This document shows, piece after piece, positions 1 to 9,064 of a stretch of DNA of 50,379 nt (its first letter is position 1; every line of letters begins with the position of its first letter). The notes under the pieces were generated by a model, which was not told the DNA's origin, searched no databases, and saw nothing but the letters and a program-made list of their open reading frames with translations. The DNA lies in the NCBI GenBank assembly GCA_019694345.1, contig JAIBCA010000056.1, positions 1 to 50,379 on the forward strand, read 5' to 3'. A program made the translations under genes and the position numbers. The stretch comes from Pyrinomonadaceae bacterium (GTDB lineage: Bacteria; Acidobacteriota; Blastocatellia; Pyrinomonadales; Pyrinomonadaceae).

Positions 1-1149
1 ATACACGGTGTTGCTCCCGACGGGCCGCTGGCCCGATCAGGACTTGGTGAGGGCGACACGTTGCTCAAGGCCGACGGCCGTAAGTTGTCCAACGCGGAGC
101 AGTTAATAGACATAATTGAGGCAAACGGGTCGGCAAAAGTGGCCTTTCACCGTTCGGACTGGTACTCAACGACCGTCATCTACGAAAAGGATCTGTTGGT
201 GGCCAGCGATGCCAATTCTCGATTGGGCGTGGGAGCCTCGGGCCCGAGCCATTATTGGCGAATGATGGGCTTCTATAACCACTATACGACCTACGCCGAG
301 GTACTGCAGTTGATAATGTCGCTGCTGTTTGGTTTGATGGCGGCGGCGATCTTGAAACGCCAAGAGCGATCCGGTTTGCCCTTCGATGGGTCTCGATCGG
401 TGTTCTCGCGGGCTGCCTCCATTATGACCTCAACTCCATTTCTCATCGCCTCGTTCGCGGCAATGTGCGTGGCAATGATCATGACCGTTACGCGGGCGTC
501 ACAGTTGTCGTTCATGATCGCCGCCGGCATCACCGGCATGATAATGATGAGCAGGAGGGCATTGATCGTAACCATCCTCGTCGCCATTCCTGTCGGTTTG
601 GCCGGATTGTATCTATTGAAGGAATCACGTCAGGTGGGTTTTTTCGACCAGAAGGACGAATCGTCGCAGTACCGGATGATGATGTGGCGCGACGGCATCA
701 AGATATGGCAGGCGAGTCCGAGACATGTCGTGTTCGGTGTCGGTATGGACTCCATCCAAAAGCACTGGCAGGAATGGGAAATGTTCGACAAGGGGTGGCA
801 GCATATGGGCCATTTTCACTCGACGCCAGTGCAGCTGCTTGTTGAACGGGGGCTGCCCGCACTTATTCTTTGGTTGATGGTCCTTGCGATCTACGCCCGT
901 TCGCTCTGGAAAGGCATTTCTGCAAATAAGGATGGCGATTGGCGTACCGTAGGCATTCTGACCGGCTGCCTTGGCGGGGCGATCGGTTTCTTTTCGAGTG
1001 GTGTGGTCCACTGGAATCTCGGCGATTCCGAGGTTGCAATGGTCTTTTTCCTTTTGATGGGTATAGGCGTGCGGACGGTCGAACTTTCGACGGTCGGACA
1101 GCGTATTAGTCCAAAATGGTCGCTTAGGGGTAATTTGGATGAATCTTAA
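1..1149 (+). CDS. PDZ-domain O-antigen ligase/polymerase-like membrane protein (5' truncated by window)
   Basis: The frame is open from the first base, so the gene starts outside the window. The visible N-terminal part (bases 1-170) reads as a PDZ domain: a G-V-A-P-D-G-P-L-A-R-S-G-L-G-E-G-D core, then a K-A-D-G-R-K turn and a closing V-A-F-H-R strand. It is followed by several hydrophobic segments and a Wzy_C/O-antigen-ligase-like region with an H-x-H-S-x-P-V-Q-L-L-V-E-R-G-L-P loop near base 820, typical of periplasmic loops of WaaL/Wzy enzymes that join lipid-linked glycans. Three or more membrane helices follow or flank this loop. The likely role is polymerising or transferring surface polysaccharide at the inner membrane. 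The stop overlaps the next gene by 11 bases, suggesting co-translation. Family assignment is by motif and topology; the substrate is unknown. Confidence 0.72.
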   Translation: MHGVAPDGPLARSGLGEGDTLLKADGRKLSNAEQLIDIIEANGSAKVAFHRSDWYSTTVIYEKDLLVASDANSRLGVGASGPSHYWRMMGFYNHYTTYAEVLQLIMSLLFGLMAAAILKRQERSGLPFDGSRSVFSRAASIMTSTPFLIASFAAMCVAMIMTVTRASQLSFMIAAGITGMIMMSRRALIVTILVAIPVGLAGLYLLKESRQVGFFDQKDESSQYRMMMWRDGIKIWQASPRHVVFGVGMDSIQKHWQEWEMFDKGWQHMGHFHSTPVQLLVERGLPALILWLMVLAIYARSLWKGISANKDGDWRTVGILTGCLGGAIGFFSSGVVHWNLGDSEVAMVFFLLMGIGVRTVELSTVGQRISPKWSLRGNLDES

Positions 1150-3592
1150 TGATCTGCGTACAACTCTGTCTTTCTTGGTTCTTTTTGCATTTTTAACGCT
1201 CTCGGTTCCACAGGTCGGCTACTCACAATCGCCTGCCGCCCGTACGGAATCTGGCTCTGATCTTTCGGCTCAGCTCGCTGCGATCGAGGCCAAAGTCGAA
1301 GCCCGACGAAAGGAACTGGGGATACCCGGGATGTCGCTCGCGATCGTAAAGGACGATAAGGTCATATATTTGAAAGGGTTAGGGCTAAAGGACTTTGAAA
1401 AAAAGATCGCTGTCACTCCTGACACACAGTTTGCGATCGGTTCGGCGACGAAAGCGTTCACCGCGCTTTCGGTTTTGATGTCACAGGACCAAGGAAAGTT
1501 ATCTCTGGATGATTCGCCGAAGAAGTATCTGCCGTATTTTAAGATGTTCGATCCTGAAGCGGATAAGAACATTCTGATCCGTGATCTTCTGTCCCATTCG
1601 TCAGGGCTTAATCGGACCGACCTCGCGATGATCACTGGACGGCTTAACCGATCTGAACTGATACAGGTCGCCGCACAGGCAAAGCCGACAGCAAAGCTTC
1701 GTGAAAAATTCCAATATCAAAACATTATGTTCGCGGCCGCCGGCGAGATCGTCGCGCTAGTTCAGAAGACACCATGGGAGAAGTTCATTCCGGAGCAGAT
1801 ATTTAAGCCGCTCGGGATGAATAACAGCACGATGTCAATGAAACAAATGCAAAAGGCAAAGGACTATTCGTTCGGCTATGAATACAATTTCGACACGAAA
1901 GCCACTGAACGCAAGCCTTTTCGTGAAATCGACCAGGTAGCTCCGGCTGGCTCGATCAACTCAAGCGCACGAGATATGGCCGAATGGCTGAGATTCGTCA
2001 TCAATGGCGGTTCCGTTGGGGGCAAGCGCCTCGTTTCTGAAAAGAGCTACGAAGAATGGCTCAAACCGCAGATGAAGATCGCCGGAACGACTAGTTACGG
2101 TTTCGGCTGGTTTCTTCAGGACTGGAACGGTCTCAAGGTGGTGCAACATGGCGGCAACATCGACGGATTTAATTCGATGGTCGCGATGATCCCCGAGAGG
2201 AAGATCGGGTTCGTTATGCTTACAAACGTTTCGGGCTCGAGCCTCGGCAACGAGCTGATGCAGATAGTTTGGGAAAATCTGATCGGTGCTCCGAAGGTCG
2301 ACGAAAGTGCCAAATTGCCCGTCAAGACGATGGAGCGAATGGTTGGGAAATACCGGCTTGCGGCGGCCAATATGGACTTTGAGGTAAAGATCGTCGGCGA
2401 TGAACTCGTGATGGTAGTACCCGGCCAACCCGAATATAAACTGCAGCGAACTGCCCCGCGGCAATTCAAAATGGTGGGCGCCCCTGACGGGTTTGCGGTC
2501 AAGTTCAATCCGGAGCAGGGCGACGCTACAGAGTTGTATCTGCAGCAACCCCAAGGGAATTACACTCTGCCCAGGATCAACCCGGACGGCTCGCTGGCGA
2601 AAAGCTCCGAACCTGCATCTGCGTCAACGGGCAGTGCGACTGAACTGGTCGGCCGATACACGGTGCCGGGCGGAGGTGTCGAGGTCAACATTACTGAATC
2701 AGGCGGAAAGGTAACCTTCAACATTCCGGGCCAGCAGCCTTATTCGCTGGGGGAAAAGTCGAAGGATGTCTATTCGCTTTCACCGCTGCCTGACACATAC
2801 TTTCTGACGGCCAAGCGTGATCCCGCAGGCAAGATCACAAGCGTTGCGGTCACTCAGCCGGAAGGTGTCTTTGATTTCAAGCGTATCGATGCAGGCTCCG
2901 AACCAGCGATGACGATGACGGCGGAGGAGCTAATGCAAAGGACGGTCGAAGCCGCTGGCGGTGAGGTTGCATTGCGTAAGATCTCCTCGCGTTACACCGA
3001 GGCTGATGTTGATTTTGAAAATCAGGGTGTTCAGGGCAAATCGATCAGTTGGTCGAAGGCACCTGACCGGACCGCCACCGAGATGACGATGATTGCGCTC
3101 GGTAAGACGATCGCGACGGGGTGGGAGTATTTCGACGGCAAGGTCGGCGAAGAGATTTACAGTTTTGCTCCCGCTGATAAATATACGGGCAAAAGGCTCG
3201 AAGACGTTGCCTTGGCGGCCAACTTCTACGCTCCGCTCGAATGGAAATCGCTTTACAAGAAGATCACGATACGAAGCAGGGCAAAGGTCGGTGACGAAGA
3301 GTGTTACGTGGTTGATTTTGAGCCGAATAAGGGAAGCAACTTTACCGAATATTACTCGACAAAGACGTTTTTGCTGCGAAAACGGACCGGCGTCATCTCG
3401 TCCAGTACCAGCGAACAAAAAACGCCATATTCAGTAACATTTGACGATTATCGTGCCGTTGACGGCATCATGCTTCCGTTCAAGATCGCAAGTTTCAACC
3501 CGGGCAACGGCAATATCGTAACCGTCGTCAAGGCTTATAAACACAACATTACGATCAGCGACGATCTGTTCAAGCCGAAAAAGGTTAAGTGA
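1139..3592 (+). CDS. Secreted serine hydrolase (beta-lactamase/class C fold) with C-terminal LolA-like domain
   Basis: The 817-residue product starts with a Sec signal peptide (cleavage near GYSQ-S, about residue 30). The beta-lactamase-related domain shows all three active-site motifs: S102-A-T-K105, Y193-Q-N195 and H337-G-G339. This places it with penicillin-binding-protein-like esterases and D-amino-acid peptidases. Two short beta-rich modules follow (about residues 400-480 and 500-590), both beginning V/L-V-G-K/R-Y like the DUF3471-type tails of this family. The last ~220 residues (from A-E-E-L-M-Q-R) resemble periplasmic LolA-like lipoprotein-carrier folds. It overlaps the upstream ligase gene by 11 bases. 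Typical family members are 350-550 residues, so this is a long multidomain version. The true substrate (peptide, ester or cell-wall stem) cannot be read from sequence. Confidence 0.85.
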   Translation: MNLNDLRTTLSFLVLFAFLTLSVPQVGYSQSPAARTESGSDLSAQLAAIEAKVEARRKELGIPGMSLAIVKDDKVIYLKGLGLKDFEKKIAVTPDTQFAIGSATKAFTALSVLMSQDQGKLSLDDSPKKYLPYFKMFDPEADKNILIRDLLSHSSGLNRTDLAMITGRLNRSELIQVAAQAKPTAKLREKFQYQNIMFAAAGEIVALVQKTPWEKFIPEQIFKPLGMNNSTMSMKQMQKAKDYSFGYEYNFDTKATERKPFREIDQVAPAGSINSSARDMAEWLRFVINGGSVGGKRLVSEKSYEEWLKPQMKIAGTTSYGFGWFLQDWNGLKVVQHGGNIDGFNSMVAMIPERKIGFVMLTNVSGSSLGNELMQIVWENLIGAPKVDESAKLPVKTMERMVGKYRLAAANMDFEVKIVGDELVMVVPGQPEYKLQRTAPRQFKMVGAPDGFAVKFNPEQGDATELYLQQPQGNYTLPRINPDGSLAKSSEPASASTGSATELVGRYTVPGGGVEVNITESGGKVTFNIPGQQPYSLGEKSKDVYSLSPLPDTYFLTAKRDPAGKITSVAVTQPEGVFDFKRIDAGSEPAMTMTAEELMQRTVEAAGGEVALRKISSRYTEADVDFENQGVQGKSISWSKAPDRTATEMTMIALGKTIATGWEYFDGKVGEEIYSFAPADKYTGKRLEDVALAANFYAPLEWKSLYKKITIRSRAKVGDEECYVVDFEPNKGSNFTEYYSTKTFLLRKRTGVISSSTSEQKTPYSVTFDDYRAVDGIMLPFKIASFNPGNGNIVTVVKAYKHNITISDDLFKPKKVK

Positions 3593-3599
3593 TCTATTA

Positions 3600-4493
3600 T
3601 TATTGGACCGAATCGATGCCCGCGACGGCCATAAGATCGGGTGTATAGGAGGGCTCGCTGTGGTCAAAGACCTCATCGAGCTCCTTTTCGACGCTGCCGT
3701 GGCCAGCCGGGATCGATTTGATCATGGGCCGGAAGTTGCGAAAATCATACAGTTCGTTATCCAGCAGATGTGAGCCGGTAACGTTGGTCAATGCAGTCAT
3801 CATCGTTGCACGGATAAACGGCGTTTCCTTTTCAAGTTCGTTGATGAGCCGTTTGACGCGTGCCCGTTTCAGATTCGGCTGCGAACCACACAGATTGCAC
3901 GGGATTATCGGAAATCCCTGTTCGTCGGAGTACTTCTGAATTTCCTTTTCCTGACAATACGCGAGGGGACGAATGATAGTGTTGCGGCCGTCGTCAGAAC
4001 GAAGGATCGGCGGCATTGCTTTGAGCTGGCCGACATAAAACAGGTTCATCAAAAACGTGGCAATAATATCGTCTCCGTGATGCCCAAGAGCTATCTTGGT
4101 ACAACCCTCCTCGACCGCGACCGAATAAAGGATTCCTCTGCGCAGCCTAGAGCAAAGTGAACAATACGTTTTGCCCTCGGGAATGTGGGCCGTCACTATC
4201 GAATATGTGTCTTCCTCGACGATCCGGTACTTGACGCCGATACTCTCGAGATAATCGGGCAGGACATTTTCCGGAAAGTCAGGTTGCTTTTGGTCCAGAT
4301 TGACGGCGAGTATCTCAAACTTAACCGGTGCGCGCCGCTGAACATCTAACAGCAGATCAAGCATCGTGAAGCTGTCCTTGCCGCCCGAAAGACAGACCAT
4401 CACCTTGTCGCCCTCCTCGATCATCGAGAAATCAGCGATCGCATTGCCCATCTTTTTGAGCAACTTGGTCTTTGTCTTCGTTTCAGCGATCAA
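3600..4493 (-). CDS. ttcA: tRNA 2-thiocytidine(32) synthetase TtcA
   Basis: The 297-residue product is an adenine-nucleotide alpha-hydrolase (PP-loop) enzyme that activates C32 of certain tRNAs for thiolation using an iron-sulfur cluster. The PP-loop S36-G-G-K-D-S41 is intact. Both TtcA-type CxxC pairs that hold the cluster are present, C111-x2-C114 and C199-x2-C202, with the downstream conserved P-N-L-K-R-A-R stretch. Length is normal for the family. It converges with the serine hydrolase gene, with only 7 bases between the two stops and no obvious terminator. Together with mnmA and mnmG it is one of three tRNA-modifying enzymes in the window, two of them thiolases. Confidence is high because both motifs and spacing match. 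Confidence 0.95.
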   Translation of the reverse strand: MIAETKTKTKLLKKMGNAIADFSMIEEGDKVMVCLSGGKDSFTMLDLLLDVQRRAPVKFEILAVNLDQKQPDFPENVLPDYLESIGVKYRIVEEDTYSIVTAHIPEGKTYCSLCSRLRRGILYSVAVEEGCTKIALGHHGDDIIATFLMNLFYVGQLKAMPPILRSDDGRNTIIRPLAYCQEKEIQKYSDEQGFPIIPCNLCGSQPNLKRARVKRLINELEKETPFIRATMMTALTNVTGSHLLDNELYDFRNFRPMIKSIPAGHGSVEKELDEVFDHSEPSYTPDLMAVAGIDSVQ

Positions 4494-4564
4494 CGTTTTT
4501 CACAGCCTCCGAAAATTATGCATTTTGACACGCCAGCGTTGAAATAACAACCTCAAAATAGCAC

Positions 4565-4594
4565 TAGACACACGCGCAAAAAGTCATCTATTAT
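4565..4594 (+). promoter_or_regulatory. Sigma-70-type promoter for the bactofilin gene
   Basis: TAGACA (4565-4570) and TATTAT (4589-4594) are separated by 18 bases; each box matches five of six consensus positions. The predicted transcript would have a leader of roughly 120 bases before the bactofilin start. Prediction by eye only. Confidence 0.45.
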
Positions 4595-4723
4595 TTAGGG
4601 GACGGGAACAAAGGGTCGCTATCAAGTGAGATCTGTGTGTCATGGACATTTGGATCGCGGGATCTCATTTCCCTTCACCAACGGCATTTCGGACGAATTT
4701 CTTCAGCGAGGATAAATAACAAT

Positions 4724-5356
4724 ATGATCAGAATGGGCAGGAACATCAGAACGGAATCGGCCGGAAGCAGCGATATTCCAAATCAACGGGCCGCCGATCC
4801 GGGCATTAGCTATCAGATAGACGCTCCGGCCGCATCAACAAGGGCCATTTCGGAAAGCGATTCGATGGCACGTGACATTAAGGAAGGCCGGCTAAGCGGC
4901 TTTGTAGGTCACGGTACGACACTGACTGGCGAAACCGAGTTTCACGCCATGCTGAGGGTTGACGGACATCTCATCGGGACAGTTACTTCTGCGTCCGGCA
5001 CTTTGATCATCGGCACCAATGGCCAGGTCGATGCCAATATCATGGTCGCTGCCGCGATGATCAACGGTACGGTAAACGGCGACATTTATGCAAGCGAAAA
5101 ACTTCAGCTTGGCCGTACAGCTCGCGTGATGGGTAATATCCATAGTCCGCGGCTGGTGGTCGAAGAAGGCGCCATACTCGAAGGCAGTTGCAATATGCTG
5201 AAGGCTCGTGAAACTGAAGAAGAGATCGCTGCGTCGATCGAGCCTGAACCTGAGCAGACACCGGTTTACCAGCAAGCGTCCGAGGATGAGGCCACGGCAA
5301 GCTTGTTTGAAGCGGACGATGACGACGAAGAATCAGCCGGCGTGGCCACGGCGTGA
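4724..5356 (+). CDS. Bactofilin (polymer-forming cytoskeletal protein)
   Basis: I chose the ATG at 4724 (210 residues) because GAGGA precedes it by about 11 bases; a GTG at 4637 would add 29 residues without family-like sequence. The central ~90 residues (from about residue 55) are the bactofilin right-handed beta-helix: repeating short turns such as G-F-V-G-H-G-T-T-L-T-G, V-D-G-H-L-I-G-T-V and I-N-G-T-V-N-G-D-I. Flanking regions are disordered, the C-terminal one very acidic (runs of D and E), as usual for bactofilins. Such proteins self-assemble into filaments on the inner face of the membrane and organise cell-wall or stalk enzymes. A terminator directly follows, so it is probably monocistronic. 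Confidence 0.9.
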   Translation: MIRMGRNIRTESAGSSDIPNQRAADPGISYQIDAPAASTRAISESDSMARDIKEGRLSGFVGHGTTLTGETEFHAMLRVDGHLIGTVTSASGTLIIGTNGQVDANIMVAAAMINGTVNGDIYASEKLQLGRTARVMGNIHSPRLVVEEGAILEGSCNMLKARETEEEIAASIEPEPEQTPVYQQASEDEATASLFEADDDDEESAGVATA

Positions 5357-5380
5357 TCGGAAATGGTTAAAAGGACTTGA

Positions 5381-5405
5381 AAGGGCGGTTACAACCGCCT
5401 TTTTC
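5381..5405 (+). terminator. Rho-independent terminator after bactofilin gene
   Basis: A nine-pair stem (AAGGGCGGT with ACCGCCTTT allowing one G-T pair, 5381-5402) with a 4-base loop runs into a T tract. It lies 25 bases after the bactofilin stop. Confidence 0.85.
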
Positions 5406-5438
5406 AATTTGCTTCGACGCCCGACCTAGGAGAACTCT

Positions 5439-5858
5439 ATGCTAAACGAATTTAAGGCATTCATTGCCCGCGGAAACGTACTTGATCTGGCGATTGGTGT
5501 TATTATCGGCGCCGCGTTCGGCAAGATCGTCGCAACATTTACTGAGGGCATAATCATGCCGCTGGTGGGACTTGTCACCGGCGGGGTTGATTTTAAGACC
5601 AAGTTTTACGATCTGAGCGGGAAGCTCGGTCCTGGCGCAACGGTCGAGCAGATCGATGCGGCGGTCAAGAGCGGAGCTCCGCTGCTGCGCTACGGCCAGC
5701 TGATCAGCGACATCATTACGTTCTTTATCGTCGGATTCGTAATGTTCCTGATCGCCAAGGCCGCAATGAGCTATTTCACTAAGTTGGCAGCTCAAACGCC
5801 GCCGCCCCCTCAAGAGGCTCTGCTTGGTGAGATCCGCGATCTGCTGAAGAACAAGTAG
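5439..5858 (+). CDS. mscL: Large-conductance mechanosensitive channel MscL
   Basis: The 139-residue product has the typical MscL N-terminus (M-L-N-E-F-K-A-F-I-A-R-G-N-V-L-D-L-A-x-G-V), the pore-lining first helix with I-G-A-A-F-G-K-I-V, a periplasmic loop and a second helix (F-F-I-V-G-F-V-M-F-L-I-A-K). It ends with the cytoplasmic E-x-L-L-x-E-I-R-D-L-L helix. The channel opens under membrane tension to release solutes on osmotic downshock. An AGGAGA ribosome-binding site lies 7 bases upstream. It is framed by the bactofilin terminator and converges with the cyclo-ligase gene. Identification is unambiguous. Confidence 0.97.
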   Translation: MLNEFKAFIARGNVLDLAIGVIIGAAFGKIVATFTEGIIMPLVGLVTGGVDFKTKFYDLSGKLGPGATVEQIDAAVKSGAPLLRYGQLISDIITFFIVGFVMFLIAKAAMSYFTKLAAQTPPPPQEALLGEIRDLLKNK

Positions 5859-5902
5859 CAGTCTGCCCAAACGGGTCAAAGACCTGGCTGACGCCGGTTG
5901 CG

Positions 5903-6475
5903 TCAAAATGTATACGTGTGCCCGGGCGTTACACACGCGTCAAGCCGAACGTCGTGCTCACGAATATCGTCGATACGATCGACCGGCCCGAAATGGCTCA
6001 CGCCGATCTTGACGCAGTCCGAACGGCAGGCGGCGAGGAATCGGTCGTAAAACCCTTTCCCGTACCCCGTTCGATGGCCGGACACGTCGAAACACAGTAG
6101 CGGAACGACAACCATGTCGATTTCCTCCGGTTTGATCCTCGCTCCGCTTGAGGGTTCGCTGATACCCCAGCTGTTTTCGACCATCAATGTCCGTGAAGAG
6201 AATGCAATATGCTCAAGTTCGCCGTTCCCTAGGTGCGTTTTGGGAGCGACCGTCCGGATCTCGGGATACTCGCTCCATATCCGACCGACTATCAATGATG
6301 TATCGACCTCATTGAACTTTGGTATCGATATGAATGTATGTAACGTCCGAACCCGCCCAAGATCAACGCCCGCAAAAACGCGGTCGGCGATCAAGCGGCT
6401 GGAAGCGATCACCTCATCCGGCGTAAGCTCCGATCTTTTCTTCAGGAATTCCCTTCGAAGTTCGGCTTTGATCAT
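5903..6475 (-). CDS. 5-formyltetrahydrofolate cyclo-ligase
   Basis: The 190-residue enzyme (MTHFS/YgfA/FAU family) uses ATP to convert 5-formyl-THF to 5,10-methenyl-THF in folate one-carbon metabolism. The basic N-terminus K-A-E-L-R-R-E-F-L-K-K-R, the central V-V-V-P-L-L-C-F-D strand and the nucleotide-site motif G-Y-G-K-G-F-Y-D-R-F are all present. Length is normal. It lies 83 bases downstream of mnmA on the same strand and may share its transcript. A small hairpin (TGACGC/GCGTCA, 5889-5905) overlaps the stop codon but lacks a proper T tract. Confidence 0.93.
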   Translation of the reverse strand: MIKAELRREFLKKRSELTPDEVIASSRLIADRVFAGVDLGRVRTLHTFISIPKFNEVDTSLIVGRIWSEYPEIRTVAPKTHLGNGELEHIAFSSRTLMVENSWGISEPSSGARIKPEEIDMVVVPLLCFDVSGHRTGYGKGFYDRFLAACRSDCVKIGVSHFGPVDRIDDIREHDVRLDACVTPGHTYTF

Positions 6476-6558
6476 CGGTCGATCTGTGTGTCAGCCCCGT
6501 TTCTTGTCAGGACTCAATTTATAAGCGACCGCTGGTCAATCGGCACGGTTTCCTCGTT

Positions 6559-7668
6559 TTAACCTCGAACTATCCAACCGCCGCCGACAACTTCGTCGCC
6601 ATTGTAGAAAATGGTCGCCTGTCCGGGAGTGATCGCCCGCTGCGGTTCATCAAACCGGATCCTCGCCTCGCGGTCAGACAATGCGGTGATCGTCGCCATT
6701 GCCGGTTCGTGCCGGTAACGGATCTTGACCTCGGCGCGGACAGGCTCTGTCGGTTCGTCGAACGCCACCCAATTTACACCGCTTGCGGTAAACTCGACAG
6801 CCTCCAGTTCATCTGCCTCGCCGACGATTATCTGATTTTTAGCACGCTCGATCTGGACGACGTAGAGCGGCTTTTCGTGTGCGATCCCGAGGCCACGTCG
6901 TTGGCCGATCGTGTAGCGGTGAATACCCGAGTGCTCACCGATCGTCTCACCTGACGTGTTTACGATGGCCCCGCCCTCGGGCAACTCCGCCGTTCGGCCT
7001 TCGTGCTCAAGGTAGCGGTCGATAAATGCCGAGTAGTTTCCGTCAGGAACAAAGCATATCTCCTGCGACTCTTGCTTTTCGGCTGTGTAGAGATCGGCGT
7101 TGCGGGCAATGTCGCGGACGTCGCTTTTGGCCATTTCGCCCAGCGGAAACAATGATCGTGAAAGCTGTTCCTGATTAAGCTCCCACAAAAAATAGCTTTG
7201 ATCTTTCCAATGGTTCCGTCCGCGAAAGAGCCTGTATCGATCAGTATCCGCATCGTATTCGACCCGCGCATAGTGACCGGTGGCGACCTTTTCGCAACCG
7301 AGTGAAAGAGCCATCCGGTCGAGCGATGCAAATTTGAGCCGCGAATTGCATGCAACACATGGAATGGGCGTCTCGCCGGACAAATAGCTCTGGACGAATG
7401 GTTCCACAACCGACCGTTCGAAGTCGTTCTCGAGATTCAGCACGTAGAATGGAAAGCCGAGATTCTGGGCTACCCGCCGAGCATCGTACACGTCATCGAG
7501 CGAACAACAACGCGACGGCAGCGGGTCACCATTTTCGTCGACGTTGATATTACGTCGCTGATTCCACAGCTGCATCGTAAAGCCGACCAGTTCGTGCCCC
7601 TGTTCTTTTAGTAATGCCGCGGCCGCCGAACTATCGACTCCGCCGCTCATCGCAACCGCTATCTTCAT
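6559..7668 (-). CDS. mnmA: tRNA-specific 2-thiouridylase MnmA
   Basis: I chose the ATG at 7668 (369 residues); a TTG 12 bases upstream would swallow the GGGGAT ribosome-binding site. The PP-loop S-G-G-V-D-S-S sits at residues 8-14. The two catalytic cysteines are visible in [11 protein letters not shown] and [10 protein letters not shown], and the C-terminal beta-barrel with I-T-P-G-Q-A is intact. MnmA thiolates U34 of tRNA-Lys, -Glu and -Gln in the cytoplasm; MnmG, which modifies C5 of the same uridine, is encoded at 43.7-45.6 kb. It lies upstream of the cyclo-ligase gene in the same orientation. Confidence 0.96.
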   Translation of the reverse strand: MKIAVAMSGGVDSSAAAALLKEQGHELVGFTMQLWNQRRNINVDENGDPLPSRCCSLDDVYDARRVAQNLGFPFYVLNLENDFERSVVEPFVQSYLSGETPIPCVACNSRLKFASLDRMALSLGCEKVATGHYARVEYDADTDRYRLFRGRNHWKDQSYFLWELNQEQLSRSLFPLGEMAKSDVRDIARNADLYTAEKQESQEICFVPDGNYSAFIDRYLEHEGRTAELPEGGAIVNTSGETIGEHSGIHRYTIGQRRGLGIAHEKPLYVVQIERAKNQIIVGEADELEAVEFTASGVNWVAFDEPTEPVRAEVKIRYRHEPAMATITALSDREARIRFDEPQRAITPGQATIFYNGDEVVGGGWIVRG

Positions 7669-7732
7669 CACGATCCCCAAAAGACGAGTATAGCGATTAC
7701 GGCCGTTGTTTGAAACCTCTAGTTCTGACGGG

Positions 7733-8845
7733 CTATGGAAAATACGGCTTTAGCACCGTACGGATCGACTCAGCATAGGCTCGCGAACCGGCCTCATTAG
7801 GGTGGCCAATGGCCGCGAGTTCGCAATACCGTATGGGATATTCTAGTCCGGTCGATCGCCGTAATTCTGTCAGCGATTCGCGACAAACCCCACGCCTGCT
7901 GTCATATAGCGGATCTTGCGAACGGCCATGTTTGCCGATCCTGAACAGCAGTGAATTGGGCGTCTCGACACACGTTTCGGCGGTGATCGGCGAGGGAACA
8001 AAGACGGCCCGCGGAACGGCCGACCGCGAATTGAATCTTTCGATCGCCAACTTGAGATTCTTGTCCGACTCGGTGATCCAAATGTCTGAGATCCTGATCA
8101 CCTTGCGTCTGATCTTATTAAAGTACAACGTTCGCGTCAGGGCATTATTGGCTATCGGCTTCAAAGGACGCGGAAACGCCATGGTTTCGAGCCAACTGTT
8201 AAAGAGCCGGCTGCCTACCGTTTTATCGGAAATGATCGGGAAATAACCGACGACGGCAATTATAGCTTTCGGGTTATGCAGTGCGGCGTGCTCGATCAAC
8301 TCAAACATATCGTCGCGGCAATATTGAGCGATCAATCCAGGCAGCTGTTTTTCGTCGGCGGACGGGTTGAGCAGTTTCGCAACCGAAATGTCGGTGATGC
8401 CGCCCGAGATCAGGATCAGGTCTGCGCCGTCCGGTTTGCCCTCGGCCCGATATTCCCCGGAAGCGACCTCGACCTGCTTCCACATACTCGGGAAACCAAC
8501 ATTGATCTCGGGGTCATATCGAAACGTCTCATCGCGGCCGGCCCGTTGGTACGCCAGAGCCTCCTCTTTGCGGAATTTGATCGTCGCGCCGGAGTGAGCC
8601 TTGACCTTAACGGCAACGTCCCGCCGATGCCCGTCGGAACCGCTGCGCAGCCAATCGGCCGTTAGCGTGTATATCTTTTGACGTTCGTCGAGGCCCTGGC
8701 CCCAGATGAACGAATCGCCGATCACAAGCATATCGAGGCCGGCTTTGCCCGCAGTGAGCTGTGACAATGCGGCCGAGCGGCCGATCATCATCACCGCCGA
8801 AGCGAGTCCGAGGCCCTTCAGAAATTGACGCCGACTGGTGTTCAT
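7733..8845 (-). CDS. Tat-exported SGNH/GDSL-type hydrolase-like protein
   Basis: The ATG at 8845 (370 residues) is preferred: it opens with a twin-arginine signal, S-R-R-Q-F-L-K, then [12 protein letters not shown]. An upstream ATG at 8953 would put 36 implausible residues before it. The mature protein begins with a block-I-like [12 protein letters not shown] (Ser45), has a G-G-I-T-D segment where SGNH enzymes carry block III, and a C-terminal I-G-H-P-N-E-A-G-S segment like the block-V histidine. This supports a lipase/acetylesterase-like fold, possibly acting on polysaccharide acyl groups. The asparagine of block III is not obvious, so activity is uncertain. The export route fits the tatA/tatC genes in this window. 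Confidence 0.7.
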   Translation of the reverse strand: MNTSRRQFLKGLGLASAVMMIGRSAALSQLTAGKAGLDMLVIGDSFIWGQGLDERQKIYTLTADWLRSGSDGHRRDVAVKVKAHSGATIKFRKEEALAYQRAGRDETFRYDPEINVGFPSMWKQVEVASGEYRAEGKPDGADLILISGGITDISVAKLLNPSADEKQLPGLIAQYCRDDMFELIEHAALHNPKAIIAVVGYFPIISDKTVGSRLFNSWLETMAFPRPLKPIANNALTRTLYFNKIRRKVIRISDIWITESDKNLKLAIERFNSRSAVPRAVFVPSPITAETCVETPNSLLFRIGKHGRSQDPLYDSRRGVCRESLTELRRSTGLEYPIRYCELAAIGHPNEAGSRAYAESIRTVLKPYFP

Positions 8846-9064
8846 CGGAATCTCAAGAGGAAACAGCCGAATTATAAAGCCGATCGCATTCCAATACAAG
8901 GATTGCGTTTTTCGCGTCGGATATGCTACCTTCTTGGAATTATGATTTCTCAAATCCGCTAGTTAAGCCGCTCAGTTCTTGCCGGATCATCCGTACTCCC
9001 CGTTGCGGACCGGCGTTTCACGCACCGTGAGGTTGCTTACGTTTTTGTCACAGGTAAATGGTCT

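Noticed and set aside
4637..4723. 29-residue N-terminal extension of the bactofilin from a GTG
   Set aside because: No bactofilin-like sequence and no Shine-Dalgarno; the ATG at 4724 has GAGGA upstream.
5889..5905. Hairpin at the end of the cyclo-ligase gene as terminator
   Set aside because: It overlaps the stop codon and lacks a T tract after the stem in either direction.
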